Below, piece by piece: positions 17,601 through 32,600 of a stretch of DNA of 61,093 bases (position 1 is its first letter; each line of letters opens with the position of its first letter). The translations under genes were made by a program, and so were the position numbers. The notes under the pieces were generated by a model. That model saw only the letters and a list, made by a program, of their open reading frames with translations. It was not told where the DNA came from and did no database searches. Source of the DNA: Candidatus Omnitrophota bacterium (GTDB lineage Bacteria > Omnitrophota > Gorgyraeia > Gygaellales > Profunditerraquicolaceae); assembly GCA_016867115.1 (NCBI GenBank), contig VGKG01000006.1:1-61093 (forward strand), given 5' to 3'.

Positions 17601-20600
17601 GATGAAGACAGTCAAAGGCGAAGACGGCAAAGAAAACAGATTCAGAGTTTTAAAATATAGCGCTGACACCCTGGCTAGCCCTGTTTTCACTGAGATAGGC
17701 AAGGTGCAGGAGGCATTAGACAGAGATAAGAATGCTAAGCCGACTGATCCGGTTACGGGAAGGCTTTATGAGTACTATAAAGTAGCCGGAGATGATGCGG
17801 TATTTATGCGCGCAACTACCGTAAACCAGAATACCCCTCTTGACGAGCAAACTTTCGTTTTTAAGAGGGATAACGGAGAAACGGTCACCATCAAGACAGG
17901 GAAGATAAAGCGCGAAAACGGCGAAGAGGGATTCGAGAGTTTAAGCGATGCCGCCTTCAGGCAGAATATAAAGTTATCCGAGTCTGAATATTCCCGGCTG
18001 CTGAATGAAAACAGGGACTTGCTTACAGAGGAGTTCGGCGTCTGGAAACCGACGGAACAGACGTTGGCCGAACATGAGATTTCCGCCGGACCGTTAACTT
18101 ATTATCCTGATGCTACTAAGAGAGAGAAGAGCCTGGATATCGCTTTCCGGCAGGTCAGATGGGATAAGCAGCTAGGCATGGTTTATACCTTCGGCGACGC
18201 GGCAAAGAATAACGGCCTGGCAGATGAGTTCATGCCTGTACCGCTGGCTAATAATCCGATGGATGACAGCCGCGATGTCTTTATGCAGGGGCTGGTCACT
18301 GCCATCCAGGACTGGTGCAAGAAAAACAATAAGCCAGGCATAAACGACATTCCGAACCTTTCCGCCTTAGGCCTTGACCTCACCAGATTTAAAGGGATCA
18401 CCGCGGAACAGGCGAACCGCATGTTCTTTGAGCTGCAGTCTAATCCCGACAAGATTAATAAAGAGTTGGCCAAATCCGGCGAGCAGAGATTTACGGATGC
18501 CTATGTGAATTCGCTCCGGGCTGCCGGTGCAACGGATATAAATGGCGAACTGGCTAAAAAAATAGCCGCACCTTCGGCTGCGAATTTCGGCTTAGATGAG
18601 AAGAAGGCGGAGGAATTACTGGCCGGCATCAGGCAGAATGCTACTGCGACGAATGAAAAGTTGCGCAAGGCCGCGATCAATCCCGATTTCGATTCTTACC
18701 TCAATGTCGTGATGCCTAAGCCGGGGAGCATAGTGGTAGCCGGAGAGACTAAGGAATTATTGGTCGATGCTACCGGCGTTGATTCAAGGAAAGAGGTCGG
18801 CTCAAGGAGGGTCAGCTTTGTCAATCAGTGGGATTCTAACACTATGCAGTCCACCTTAGGCCTGCCGGGGACCCGTTTTGACCTGCCCCGCACATCAAAA
18901 TACAGCTCCTACTTTGAGGCAGTGAATATAGCCACTCCTATTCTCGCTGATTACCCATTATCTTATACGCCTTTTAAGGCCCATGTAGAAAGTGTATTCG
19001 CCGATATCCAGGCTGCCGGGCTTACCTTTATCGGCAGAGACGGCACAGAAAGGACCTTCTTTGGCGGCGGCCTTAATATCGATATCGATCCTAAGCACGG
19101 TATTGTCATGGATGCAGGCACCGGGATGCTGGAGAGAGTGTACGTCATCCCCTTACCGGGAAGTAATCCGCAGGCCGGAGATTCCCACATCACGGTAAGG
19201 GTGAATTACCATAAGCAGGACCTCCTGGGCATATTCTATAAAGTAGCCGGAGATTCGGATTTTGTGCCGTACTCGCAATTTGCCGCCAAGTTGATCGGCA
19301 AAGAAATAGATACCCTCGGCACTTATGTCCTGGATGATATACCTTCGGTGGATGCAGCGATCAATAACACCCAGAAGCTGCTTAATCTGCTGAGGTTCGT
19401 CAGCCGCTTATCTGAGAAAGAGAGAGGGGCGTTAAGGCCCATATTAAATGAGCTCTCCCGCGTTGTGCTTAATGAAGAGGCGATGAAGAAGGGGCGTTAT
19501 TCCTCGATCTACTATTACCTCAATAACCTTCCGGAGATGGCTATTCAGCCTAAAGATGTCCGCGCCTGGACCGATGCGGACCTGGCTACTTTAAAGAACG
19601 CCATACGCTCCAAGTTGAGCCCGATCAATCAGGTGCAGTTTGATAGCATTTTGGGCGCTGGGCAGGATAATGCTCTCATCGCCCAGAACCTGACCGCATT
19701 TATCATGGCCCTGATGCATCCGGAGTCTACAGGCACGGACCTTAAAAGGATGAGTGAATTTGAGCAGATGCAGGTGCTTAGAGATGCCCGTAATTTCCTG
19801 ACTGACCATCCCGGGGGGGCCATCACCTTCAACGAACAGAAGAATACCAGCTACATCGTGACTGCGGATGCGCCGGTGACCGCAGACGGAAGCCTGCCGA
19901 ACTGGTATATCAGAAGCGGCAATGATTGGGTGCTGGCCGGCGGCACTGCCCACGGGTTAGGCCAGATCACCCAGACCGTGACCTCCTCCTTATTCCCCCA
20001 GAAACCGCAGCAATTCAGGGTAGAGCTGAATAATTTTATCCTCCCCTCTAATGGCAGCGGAAGGCTCTCTGAGTCCGCTTTTACCGGCGCCGGCAGGTAC
20101 TGGGATTTCAATTCTCCTTTCAGCATGCAATACCGGGAGAGTAAAGGCACAGGTTACTCCGAAGCCCAAAGGCTGGCTACCTACGCCAGGGTAAGCTCCC
20201 GCGGCATCTTCGACGCGCGTGATTTCTTCGGCGGCGTGGTCTTTAGCACAGAGAAACCCGGAGATAGGCTGGTCTTCTCCCTGAGCAATGACCTGATCCC
20301 CATGCTCTATTACCGCACTGCCCTGAACGGCAAGGACGGTTCAATATTGCGGTTTGCCGCGGATGACCTATTTATCGCTAACAGCGTAATCAATACAGAG
20401 AAAGCCAAGCTTCTTGAGCAGGCCTTTGTCTTTGCCCATGGCGCAAATCCCAGCCTCTCCTTCCGCATAGACGATAAGGGCAGAGTGGTGGCGAATTACG
20501 TGGACTTAGGCAAGAACATCACCTCCCATTTTGAGGCCGGAGAAATCGCCGAAGGCCCGAATAAGGGACAGACCATCGGAAAATACGATGTGGTAGAAGT

Positions 20601-23600
20601 AGAAGAGGGCGGGAGAAAGGTCAAGAGGATAGCCAATGTAAGAGACGGACTATCCTATACCGGGCTTAAGTTCCCCAATGCCACCGGCTCCAATTTTGTC
20701 GGCACAGAGGCGACTATCTCGGTACTGACCGGTGCGCTTTATAACCAGGATCAGTTTACTTCTCGCATCATCGGCTGGGGCGCTACTTACACCGCATTAT
20801 TGAATACGGAAGAGCTGGTCAAAGGGAAATTGCAGTCGCGCGTCAGGCCGTTACGCGAAGGCTTTGTGGCGATGGGCAACTTTGACTTTAAGAATGTAGA
20901 AAGCTACCGTATTGCCAATGATATGAACCTTCCCGGCCTGCAGAGAGGCACCCGCATTGATCCGCTGATCGTCAAAGATAAAAAACAGGCGGAAGCTGAA
21001 GGACAAAATAGCTCCCAAGAGAATCAAGAATCATCTTCTGCCAGGATAGGAGGCGAATTCCTGCGCATCGGGGAGACTAGCGTCATTAAGAAACTGCAGC
21101 GCAGCTTATTCGCAGACGGGAGCGGAAGAGAGAAAGAGAGCTTCTACGATCTTTCTACCTATGGTACGCACTTCTTCATCCATAACGGAGTGGACCAGGA
21201 CGGCATCCACCTTACTCCTTCTATAGGTATAGCCGGTAATGAGTTCATTTTAGAAGATATGGATATGGGTGAGCGATTTGTCTCTCAGATGGCCCTGTTG
21301 CGCCAGAATAAGAATACCTATGTGACGATCCTGGTGCCCATAAAAGACGAGAGCGGGCAGGTGGTAGACTACTGGCACTATCTGCCGCAGAAAAAAGACA
21401 GGAATATCTCTGCTGAAGAGCGCGATGCCATTGATCAGGGCCTGGAGAGGATAGGTGCGGGAAATCTGAATCTGATGCCCGCTTTCAGCCATAACGGCAG
21501 AAAGGGCTGGTTTGAGCTACATGAGCAGAGTCCTTACCAAAAGGGCGGCATGCGGTTTGCTATTGACGGTTCAGGCAGGTGGACCATAGTACATGATAGT
21601 GAGATTTACGGCAGCACCAAGGCCTTCTTCAATTACGGTGATCTGGACGCGTTGGTCTGGACAAAGGGCGGTTTTAAGAAGATGGATGTGGAATCAGAGG
21701 CCCTGCCGGAATGGTGGAATGAAGACTTTAGCTACACCCGCGAAGTATTGATCGCCGCAGACGGCGAATACGGCGTAGATGAACAGAGGTATCATACCGA
21801 TGGACTGAATCGCGGCGGAATGGATGCCTTGAGAGCCAGAGAAGTCTGGGTAGAGGGTAAGAGGTATTACGTTATTGCGGTAAATGAGGGCGATCTGTTT
21901 GAAGACAAGACCAAAGGGATCAATGCGGATAATGTAGAGGTGCTGGTCCCGGACGGCGAAGGCGGATTTAAGACGATGTACATTGACGGCGGACACGATG
22001 ATTCTAATTTAGAAGATACCCTGGAGAATTTCTACAAAGGCTACGAAGGAAGCGGAAAGAGCATGGATTGCTGGGTACCGGCAAATATGGTGCGCATTAT
22101 GATAGGCAAAGGTTCTTATGAGGGTAATGCCCTGCAGGAGATGCTTGACGGAAAGACCGCTAAGCGTAAGACCGCGGTAAATCCTGTTACCGGAGCGGAA
22201 GAAGAGTGGCTCCTGCTTTCTGTTCCCGTCGACAACCTGGACCTGGCGCCTACGGAGAAAGAGGCATCTGGCGAGATCCCGGAAAAAGTAGCGGTGATAG
22301 GAGAAGATGGCCAGACTTACGGCATTAATTTTGGCGGCCGTAACCGCGACGCGGACTGGGAAGATGTATTAGAGGGCGTGCGCGGTGAAACCGGCACTCT
22401 GATGGTAGAGTTTGATGCTAAAGATGTCCGGGCTATGGAAGGACATTTCTGGGGCAGCCTTGCTGATTTAGAGCCTTTTAAGGCGACAGTAAAGGATGCG
22501 GATGGCACAGAAAGAGTCGTCTATCGCCTGGTGGTAGATTCTAGCATGGTGATGCGTAAAGAAGATGCTGAGGCGCGCTGGTTCAATGATACAGATGATG
22601 ATATACACGGCAGGTTAACTGATGGTACGGCAGTGACCATAGAGGGCGGCACAGGTTGGTTCTTCGGTGAGAGCGACTTTGAGAATACCCTGGAGTCTGC
22701 TGTAGACCATCCGGAATGGAGAGAAAAGGCAGCAGGTACCTTTGAGAAGTTCGGTAAGCCTGCGGCAGAAGCAGAAGTGACTATGGAGTTTCCGGTGAGC
22801 ATGGTCGCTTCTTCCGCAGATTTTGACGAGGGGACTTATGCCGTGGCTTTCGTGCCTTTAGCGGATGTAGGGAATGCCGGCGGCGCGAACTGGCAGGCAA
22901 AGCATAGCGATATAGACCAGGCGACCTGGGATAAATATGTGGCAGAGAATACCGTGGAAAAGAACGGCCAGAAATACGTGCGTATGCCGGTAAGAAAAGA
23001 CAATCTGACCGAAGCTGCGGGTGACGGGTTCTGGAATTTCAGCTCCAGAGATGACCTGAAGATCTTAGTGGAGGACGGCAGGGGCGGCACTATTGAGCGC
23101 TTCATCGATACCGGAAGATGCGACTCTAATTTTGAGGATACTATAGAGGAATTGATCCAGCCGGTCAATAGTCTCGAATTTATCCCCTCCATCGATACCG
23201 GGATAAATAAAAATAACTGGTCCATCTTTGGCCAGAATCGCGCCTATCGTCTGGAGGGCGGCTCCCTTGAAGGTTACATGATGGAATTATGGCGGCATCA
23301 GCCGGAAGATTCCGCAGTCACCAACGTGCTCTTCCAGACCATGGCTGCCAATGACTATGCTGATGAGTTAAGCGCAAATATCGCATATCTAGTCGGCGAT
23401 GCAATAGTGACCGCGGTATTGTATGTCGCGACTGCGCTGTTGGTTATTTTTCCTGGTGATGGCCCGGTTGGCGATGCTGTTGGCGGAGTAGGTTCTGCGG
23501 CTATGACCGCCAAGACCGGGGCTGCCGCAGCCAGGATATTCAGTGCTGCCTGGTGGCTGAAGAGGGGCTGGCAAGCAACTAAATGGGCAAATATAACTGC

Positions 23601-26600
23601 GCTGGCTTTCTTAGGTTATCAAGAGACCAAGAGTTATTTGATAAATGGCAAATTCCTGGATGCCCTGCAGGCTACCGGTCTTTATAAGAATGTAAGCGCC
23701 TGGACCGCAGGCAGCCTTTTAGGCCTGGATGTGATCAGCGCCGGCCTGGGTAAGTATGCTTTAGCCGAGAAGATGTCAGCGCTGATATCCAAGCTTCCTA
23801 AACCGATTCAGGCAATTGCTCCTACAGCAGGAAGGATCCTGGCCGGTTCGACCCTCGGAGCAACCAGGGCCTTATTACATGATGTTGATCCGGGAAGTAC
23901 GGAATTCTGGGTGCAGACAGGTATCGGCGGCGTAACCTTTGCTATAGCTAATCCGACATTCAATAGCATAGGAAAAGGTATCCGGCAGGCCGGAGCCGGC
24001 ACCCGTTCTTTAGCTTTGATGAGATTCGGCAGGGGCATGGTCAATGCCTCTATTCCTATTTCTAGCGGTCTTTCCGCGGCTGTTCCGGGTATTGCCAGCC
24101 ACGCTATTTACGGCGATAAATCCCGGGAAGCAAAAACCTTTACCCTAGCCACGCCGGTGATGGATTTCTGGGGCGGCTTTATTGTCGGTTCCCTGGCGCG
24201 GGGAATTTATATGTGGAATGAAGCCCTGAACACCCGTAATCCCGCGCTCGTAGAGACACAAAACATGCGGGCCAGCAAATCGCTCTATGGCAGGCTTCTC
24301 AGCACCTCTAATAAAATAGCCTTAGGCACCTGGGCAGTAGCTGATACTACCATAGATGTCTTGAGTCAGGGGAGACTCTTTGGCAACGAGTTCTCCGGCG
24401 GCCCCGTCATCGGCCCGATCTTATCCCAGAGTTTACATAATTTCAATAATGTCTTCTTAGCCACGATGTTAGCCCGGAGCATAGGCAGGGGAGGCGGGGA
24501 GAAAGGTTTCTGGAAAGACTTCGCAAAGAACAACGCCAAATGGCGGACAGAGCAAGGAAGCCTTTTATGGGGAGCTAAGTCCAGGGATTTAGCTGTATTG
24601 CTTAAATTCCCTGCCGGCAATACCGTAGAGTGGGCCCTGACCGTAGGAGGTATCTTAGGCGGGCCATATTTAGTGGAGAAGATCACCGGTAAAGATTTTT
24701 ACAGCCCCGATGCGGATGCAAAGTTAGGCCGGGAGATTTATCAGGCTGCCAGCTGGCTCGCTTTAGGCGCCAAGTTGCTTGTGCCCGGCTTAAAAAATCC
24801 GACCAAGATTTATAATGAATGGTTTACCGTAGGCGCCCACGGGAAGCGGCCGTACAGTTTCTGGGGACTGGTCCAAAGCACTGCCAGTGAAGCGGGGAGC
24901 CTATTACCGAAACTCGCCGGATTTATGCCCATCTATCCTTTTGCCCAGTCTTACCTTTATAACAATACCGGGGATACCAAGTGGGGGACATTCTTAAGAG
25001 ATATGTTTGACCTGGTGCAGATCCCGGCAAAGCAGGGAGATACAGTTTTAAGAATATGGAAATTAAGCGATGATGAGATCACGGCTTTTATTCAAAAGAA
25101 CTTCAATGCCACAGAACAGAAGAAACTCACTGCGCTAGTAAATGAAATAAATCAAAAGGGCGCTTCGGATAAGGCCAGGCATATCAGAGAGCTCCTGGTT
25201 TCCGCGTACCTGGATGAACAGAGTACCGGCAATCAGGGCGTGGCCAGAAGAGCTCTGGAATTGAATATTGACCCGAATGCGCCGAACCAGAGATTCTTTA
25301 ACTTGCAGAGGCAGATAGAGATCGCAGAAATGAAATTAAGGCTAGAGAGCGCGCAAGGTCCGGAAAAGACACATCTCTTACGCGCCATCGAGGAATTAGA
25401 GGGGATGTCCAGCCTCGTTTATAGCGGTGTTTATCAGACTTCTCTGGCTGCCTGGCAAGGGGTAAAAGTAGGTTTATATTTTGCTCCGACCATGCATTTT
25501 GTGCGGCCGGTCTTAAATGAGGCACTCTTGGGTATACCCGGCTTATCGCAATTCCAGACCTATATCCAGGATGTGCTCGGCGATTTTGGTTTCAAGAGCG
25601 CAGTCGGGACCGCGGTAAGCTTTGCCGTGGAAGAGAATTTCCGCGAACAGGTTACTAACTTGTTCTTCAGGAAGTTATTTACCAGTATCGGCGGCTTAGC
25701 TGCTGCTCCGCGCCGTTCTGATTATTCTTCGCAGGCAGAATATTACCGCGCCCAGGCGATGTACCAGCAGGTAATGGAGTGGTTCCAGGAATCCTTTGAT
25801 ACCAAGCCTACCCCGAATCTGACTACCCGTTTAGCGTACGACCCTAATTTAAGATTCCAGCCTAAGGATAAGCCGTCTTCACCGGCAGTTTCTAATACCG
25901 GCGTCAGCCCGACTCCCCGCGCTAACGTGGAAGAGGTCATTGCCGGTGATTCCGGCGGAAGAGATGCCGGAGTTCCTGCTGGCGTGGATTTAACTATTCC
26001 GGCAGCTGCCCCGGGCGCAACGGAAACCGCCAAGGTGAAATTAGTCAGGGGCTTACAAGAGGGGACTGCCGGCCAGGCAGATCATGTGGATGTGGCTACC
26101 GGAACCGTATATGTGGATGCCTCTTTAGCCGGAAACCAGGGCCAGCTCAGGCAGGCAATAGAGCACGGCGTGGATGAGTTACGCGGCCACCGGGACAATG
26201 CCAATAGTCAGGGCATAGCCTATGACCGGTATGCAGGGCAATACCTGGATAGAGCGCAGAGCGACCCGGCAGTAGTAGCCAAGATAAACCAAATTCATAC
26301 AAGTGCCCGTCCTGCGCCGCAGGTGCATACAGGCCTCTTTGATACCCCGATTACCAGTATCCAGCCGGGAGACGCGGGTACAGAGAGAGCAAGCAAGCGG
26401 CCGGCCACATTTATCGCTACCCTGATACACAGACTGAATATTTTCGGCACTTTAAGCGCCGCGGAGCAGCAGGAGGCCCTCTTCCAGCTGGCAGGGTTAG
26501 GAAATGATACTACCATTAAGTTCAACGATGACACAGAAGTGGAGATGGGCGAGTCTTCAGAAGATACCAGAGAACTGAAGAACTTGGGATTAAGAATTGA

Positions 26601-29600
26601 TATGATAAATAAGGGGCTCCGTACTAAGCAGTTATCAGAGCTTTGCGAGTCTCAGGATCCCGATATAGCTTTGGCTGCCCAGCAGGTCATCGCCGAGCGC
26701 TTAAGCGACAGTCAGATAAGAGATGTATTGGCCCGCAGGTCGGTGACGCTGGATGGTGTTCAGATAGATGCGGAACGTATCCAGAGCGGTGTCTCCCGAT
26801 ATATGTCAGGAAGGACAGGATATGCGGCTGAGGATATAGTGGTTTCAGCAGAAGAGGTCCTTAAACAAAGAAAGCGTGAAGCAAGAATGAGATTCGTTAG
26901 CGCTCCGGCTGCGGATAAGGGCTTAGCCAGGACAGCCTGGTATCAGGAGAAAGCGGCGGTTGAGAGAGACCTGGCCAGGATAGCGGCCATTGACAGCGCG
27001 GTCACCTACCATATCTTGGCTCCGGATACCTTATCAATGCTGGCAGGCTTTAACCTGGCAGATTCTGAGAGGAGTTATCTCTCCAAAGATAAGGCGCAGA
27101 AGTTCTGGGCAGGGAAGTCAGACTTAGGGCTTGCTTCGCACAGACTCTCCTTTGTTACCGACAGGTTGACTCTGAGTTCGGCGATCAGCAGATTAAGACA
27201 GGTCTCAGGAAAGCGCCAGGACGGGTTCAGGCTAGAGTCCGAAGCTGACGGTACCTACAAAGTCAAAGCGCAGGATCCGATTAACGCCACTCCTCTGAAA
27301 TTGCAATACCGCGGTTTCTTAAGCGCAGACAGATGGGGAGAATATAGGCCCGGAGAAAGCGACACGGACCTGGCCCTGGAAGCGGAGAGGATCAAGGACA
27401 GCGCGCGCAAGGCTGTGGAAGAGTCAAGGCCTGATTCCCTCTTAACATTCGACCCGAACCGCGAGACCAGAAGCTGGTTTAGCCGCCTTGGGAATTCGCT
27501 GCTTAGCCGGCTTTACGGCGTAACCCAGGGCAATGGCCTGATTGACCGCCTGAAAGACCCTACTTCAAGGGGCGGCAGGATGACTGAATGGGATTATTAT
27601 CAGGGCATGGATGAGCAGAACCTGCTCATGCTGCAGTTAATGGCAGAGAGCAAAGGGATTACTCCCGAGGTAGATTCCCGGGGCGCAGTACCGATGGCGC
27701 GCATGCAAAGATGGGGCGTGCCGGAAGTAGATGCTGCCATGGCCCGTATGAATGGACTCTTGCAGGTGACTGATCTTTATGATGGCCGCAAAGTCACTCT
27801 GGACCCGAGAAAAGCCAGGAGAGAGCATCATGCTGCCGGCCTGACCATTACCGAGCAGGAAGACGGAAAGGTGCGCGTGCGCGGCACTAAATATAAGAAA
27901 GAAGCTGACCCCAGGGATGCCACCAAGACCCGGATCGTGCGCGATGCCGAAATAGATGAGACTTATGATCTGGGTGTCAGCCCCGCAGTCATAGATACCG
28001 GAGTGGGAGAAGTCACCCTGAGTAAAGGCTGGGGCAGGCAGATAAAGGTTGAAGCAGAGAGAGTAGATGATAAGGGCGAAACGCAAAGGTCAAAGGCCAA
28101 GCTTACCCGCGGCAATGCCAGCAATCTATTATTTGATGTGGAAGTAGGCGGAAAGAAAGAAGAACTCTCTATCGCACCGTCTGACCTCAGGGACGGCAAT
28201 TTCAGGGATGTCTTACATTGGGATAAGGATAAAGAGCTTGGCCGCGGATATGATATTGATATCGCAAAGAGGGGCATCTTCAGGAGAGGCTATGAGCTGA
28301 CCGTAACACCGTATGATTACAAGAGGCTGCCTAATGAAGAAAGAGGGCCTCCCGGCCCGCAATACCATGCGCCTTACCACTCAGCACAGTACCATCAGCT
28401 TACGGCTGAAGAGTGGATGCGCGCAGAACAGGATCTGATGGACGGTATTGAGCAGCATATGCAGGACCTCCCGCCCGTAACTACCCCGCAGCAGACCCCT
28501 ACTAGCCCCAGACAGGCCAGGCAGGCAAGGCAAGCCAGAGCTCAACGCGGACTCTTAGAGCAGAATAATATAGGTAGTATCGTGTTTTCATTCTCTTATA
28601 CCCTGGCAACCGGCGGCGTGGCCACCTTCCAGAGAGGCATTATTGAAGGCCTGTTAAGAAGCAATCCGGGCGTAGATATCCACCTCATTTATTTAAGCCC
28701 CACTGATCATGTAACCACTAAGGTAATCCACGTCAACGGAAGAAAAGTTGTTTTCCACGGAGTTCCTACCAGAGGCGGCGTGAACAGCCAGCAGCAGAGA
28801 AAGCTCGTCGCCGAGATCCTTTCAGATATCAACGGACAGAAGAAGATAGACTTAGTGGTCAATAACGACGCAGAGAACGTGGATTTTGCCCGCGGGCTGC
28901 TGGATTTCTGCGAAAGCCAGAGCGTGCCGCTGCACAGCTATTATCACGGCGGCAACATCTCAAGTGGGACCCTTGAAATAATGGGCCGTTCGACCCTGGC
29001 TGTGACCAATAGCCGCGCCTATGCCCGCATCTTTGAGAGCCTGGGCGTTCCGAATGTGGAAGTCCTTTATCCGGTCCCTGACCTTACCTATTATTCTCCT
29101 GACGCCATGGACGAAGATGATGCCCAGGAAGTCGCCGAGTTGATCAGGCAATATAAGCTGGAAGGAAAAACCGTGATCATCCATCCCGGCCGCGTTGATT
29201 TCCAGAAAGGGCAGGTGGATACTATTGACGCTGCAGCCCTCATCAAAGCCAGGGCTGAAGGAAAAGACGTGGTCTTTATCATCATCGGGCCTCCGGTAAG
29301 CGCCGAAGAGAGGTCGAGATTAGCCCACCGCGCCTTTGTCACGCACGGATTAATAGAAGGTGAAGATATCATCTTTGTGGGTAATCAGAGCAGGCGCCAG
29401 ATGCGCCAGTGGTTCTCTATTGCCGATATGGTCCTCTACCCGTCAAGATGGGTCGAGCCGTTTGGCCTGGTGCCGGTAGAAGCCCAGTCCATGGGTGTGC
29501 CGGTGATCGTTTCTTCCGAAGGCGGCCTTCCTGAGACGCTCTCCGACGGAGAGACCGGCTTTGTAGTCCCCAAGAAAGACCCGATCGCGCTGGCTGACGC

Positions 29601-32600
29601 TATCAGTACACTGCTGACAGACAGGGTCCGCCTTGAGGCGATGTCTAAGCGCGCGCCGCAGTTCGTAAAAGAGAGATTCGGCGACGGCGGAAACTTAAGG
29701 GAATACGAAGCCTCCTATTCCGGAGCAGTCTCCCGCGGCAGGAAAGGCCTGCGTATGGTAGCTGCCCCCATCGTGAGCGGTAATATGCGCGATGTAAGAT
29801 TCAATCCGAATCATAGCGTTGGAACATGGGAAGAAGTGTTGACGCCTGTGGAGCAAGCATGGGATGCAGAAAGAAAAGAGGCCGAAGCCAAGGCAGAACA
29901 GGCGGAGCAGGAAGCGCTTCATCCGCAGCCTTACTCCAGTCCTTACGCCAGTTATGAAGCTGAGCCAGAGTCACCCGCGGCAGGAGTGCCTGTAGTCAGT
30001 CCTTACGGCGCCGGCGGATCAGGTGGTTCAGTCGTATCTGACGGCGGACAGGGCGGCGGCGCAAGCGCAGGCAAGGGCTCGGGCGCAGCAGCGGGTGCAG
30101 GAGCGCAGGCAGGCGGAAGCGGAAGTTCAGCACAGGTAAAACCGCCGGAGCCTCCTCAGGTGGTTTTTGGCCCTTCCGATCCTAATCTTAAAGTTCGCAC
30201 CGGGAAGTCTGGCTGGAAACATACCTATGGAACTACCGCTGGTTTTGCTGCGGAAGAAGGGGTAGCTTCTGATGCTACTTGGGATGGTTGGGATAATCAG
30301 GCCTGGAAACAGGCAAAAGAGCAGAGGAAGGCTAAGTGGGGAGAGAAGCGAATTTATATTAATGTTACTCCGAAAGATGCCAGAGCGCTTGTTCCTGCAA
30401 TCATGCGTATTGCCGAAGCTTTAGGGATCCCGGTCGCATTTAAGGTTATTGACGCCCCGGCTTCCGGCGTAGCGTATGAAGCTGAAGAGACTACCCGGCT
30501 CGTAGTTAATTTTGCCTCAGAAGATGACGCGGCTAATTTTGCCAAGGCATTACAGCAAACAGCAGAATATCAAGCTGCGCCTGTCGATTCTTCTAAAGCC
30601 CTTGATTCGTATGCCGGTACTAAGATCGATGATAAGATGGTTTATGGGTCTGGTTACGGAGAAAATCGCAATGCAGCTAGAAGGATTGCCAAGCGGTTTG
30701 CCGATGGAAAAATGGAAGGAAGCAGATTTACTTATGTCAGTCATTCAGGCCAAACCATAACCCTTGATTTAGATACTCCGGCCGGAAAAGCAAATTACGA
30801 AGCGATGCGCGCAGTTGCGGAGCAAGTAGCCACTCAGCCGGCAGAAGACCCGGCGTTTAAATCCGCCTGGGAAAAAGTAAATGCGGCCCCAGCCGCGCAA
30901 GCGGGTGGTGGTTCAAGCGCGGCAGGCACAGGACCCGGTGCAGCAGCAGCGGGTGCAGGAGCGCAGGCAGGCGGAAGCGGAAGTTCAGCACAGGTAAAAC
31001 CGCCGGAGCCTCCTGAGGTAGAAGCTGTGGATCAGCAGGCAGAAGCAGAGCGCAAAGCCCAGGAAGCAAGGGATGAGCAGGCGCGTCAGGATAAACAGGT
31101 GTTCGAACTCGTAGAAAAATTATTACAGGAAAAATATCACCCCGCAGCTGAGCAGGCAAGGCAGGCGATCAGGGAAGGCCGGCTGGATGAGGCAGAGAGC
31201 GCCATAGACGAAGCGGAAAGAGGAGTAGATGAGGCGCAGGGTCAGGCTAAAGATAATGCAAAAGCAAGGCAGGCAATAGCTGATGCCAGAAAAGAAATAG
31301 ATAAACTGGATTCAGGGTTAAGGCAGGCGCGTGTGGATGCGGAGAACAGGCGTAAGCAACAGGCGCAGCAGCAAGCGGCTAAGCCTAAGGCTGTGCCTAA
31401 ACTGCCTGACGGAAGATATGCCAAGGGTGCTGAGGTCTGGTATGTAAGAAGCGATGGCACCGCTGAAAGAGTAAGGGTCCTCTCTGATCCGCAGGGGAGC
31501 CATTATAATATAGGATTCCTGGATGCCCAGGGAAGAGTCGGTGCCTCAATGGCCACTACCCTGAAGCCGGGGGTAGAACTCTTTGATACCGAAGCAGAGG
31601 CCCGCGAAGCGGCAAGAGAAAAGAGAAGTGAATATCTGAACGAGAGGACATCGGAGCTCATGAATGAAGTGCGGCAGAGCGATGATCCCATGCGGTTGGT
31701 CAATGCCGAGAATGAAAGATTATTCCGGGAGGCAGGCCTTTACTGGAACGCCTTTGTGAATACCGCAAGGCAGAGGCTCGCCAGGATCGCCGAAGACAAG
31801 CTCATCGCCCGCCTGGCCCGGATCACCGTGGCGGCGAAGCATGACAGATTGCACAGCGCCTTTGTGGATTCAGTGCCTCTGGCCCAGGCCCAGATGCGCT
31901 TAGTCAGGGCGATAGTGATCATACTGGATGCGCTTGCCGCAGGAAATATCGCGGATGAGAACGCAGCCATTGCGGCGATGGAGGTCCTTCTGAACGCGGA
32001 TAATGATTATAGATATGACGTAGCTACCCGGCAGATCGTCTCAAGGTATCTTGCCGCGCGCCGCGAATATAAAGGTAAGGGAAGAGGCCAGAACAAACAG
32101 TCTGCCTTCTACCGGGCAAGAGAATTATTAGTGGATAGGCTAAGAACGCTTGGCAACAGAGAGACTGATCCTAGCCGCAAGGCGCTTTATACCGAATTGT
32201 ACCGCCTCTATTTCGGCCAGCACGGAGCAGTCATGGCCCTGGCTGATCCGGACGCCGAAAGATTACTGGAAGTCTTTGCTTCCGGAAGGCTCTTTGAGCA
32301 TCTGGCCGCACAAGGCCGCGAGATCGGCGGCACAAGGGAGAGAGCCGGCGAGCAGGACCGTAACACCGGCCATAAGATTAACGGCGGAGTGAGCCGGCCG
32401 AGAAGCGGCCAGCGCGAGCTTATTGTAGTGAATCTTAGCCTTGATGCTAAGCTAAGGGCCCTCATCGAAGATATTATGCGCGATTTTGAGGATTCTGATT
32501 TTAGCGGAGCGGAGAGAGGAAGGCTGATCAACAAGATCTTTGATTCTATACGCAGGAGAGTCAGGTTTGATAATGAGCCTTTTGCCGGCCAGGAAGGCGA

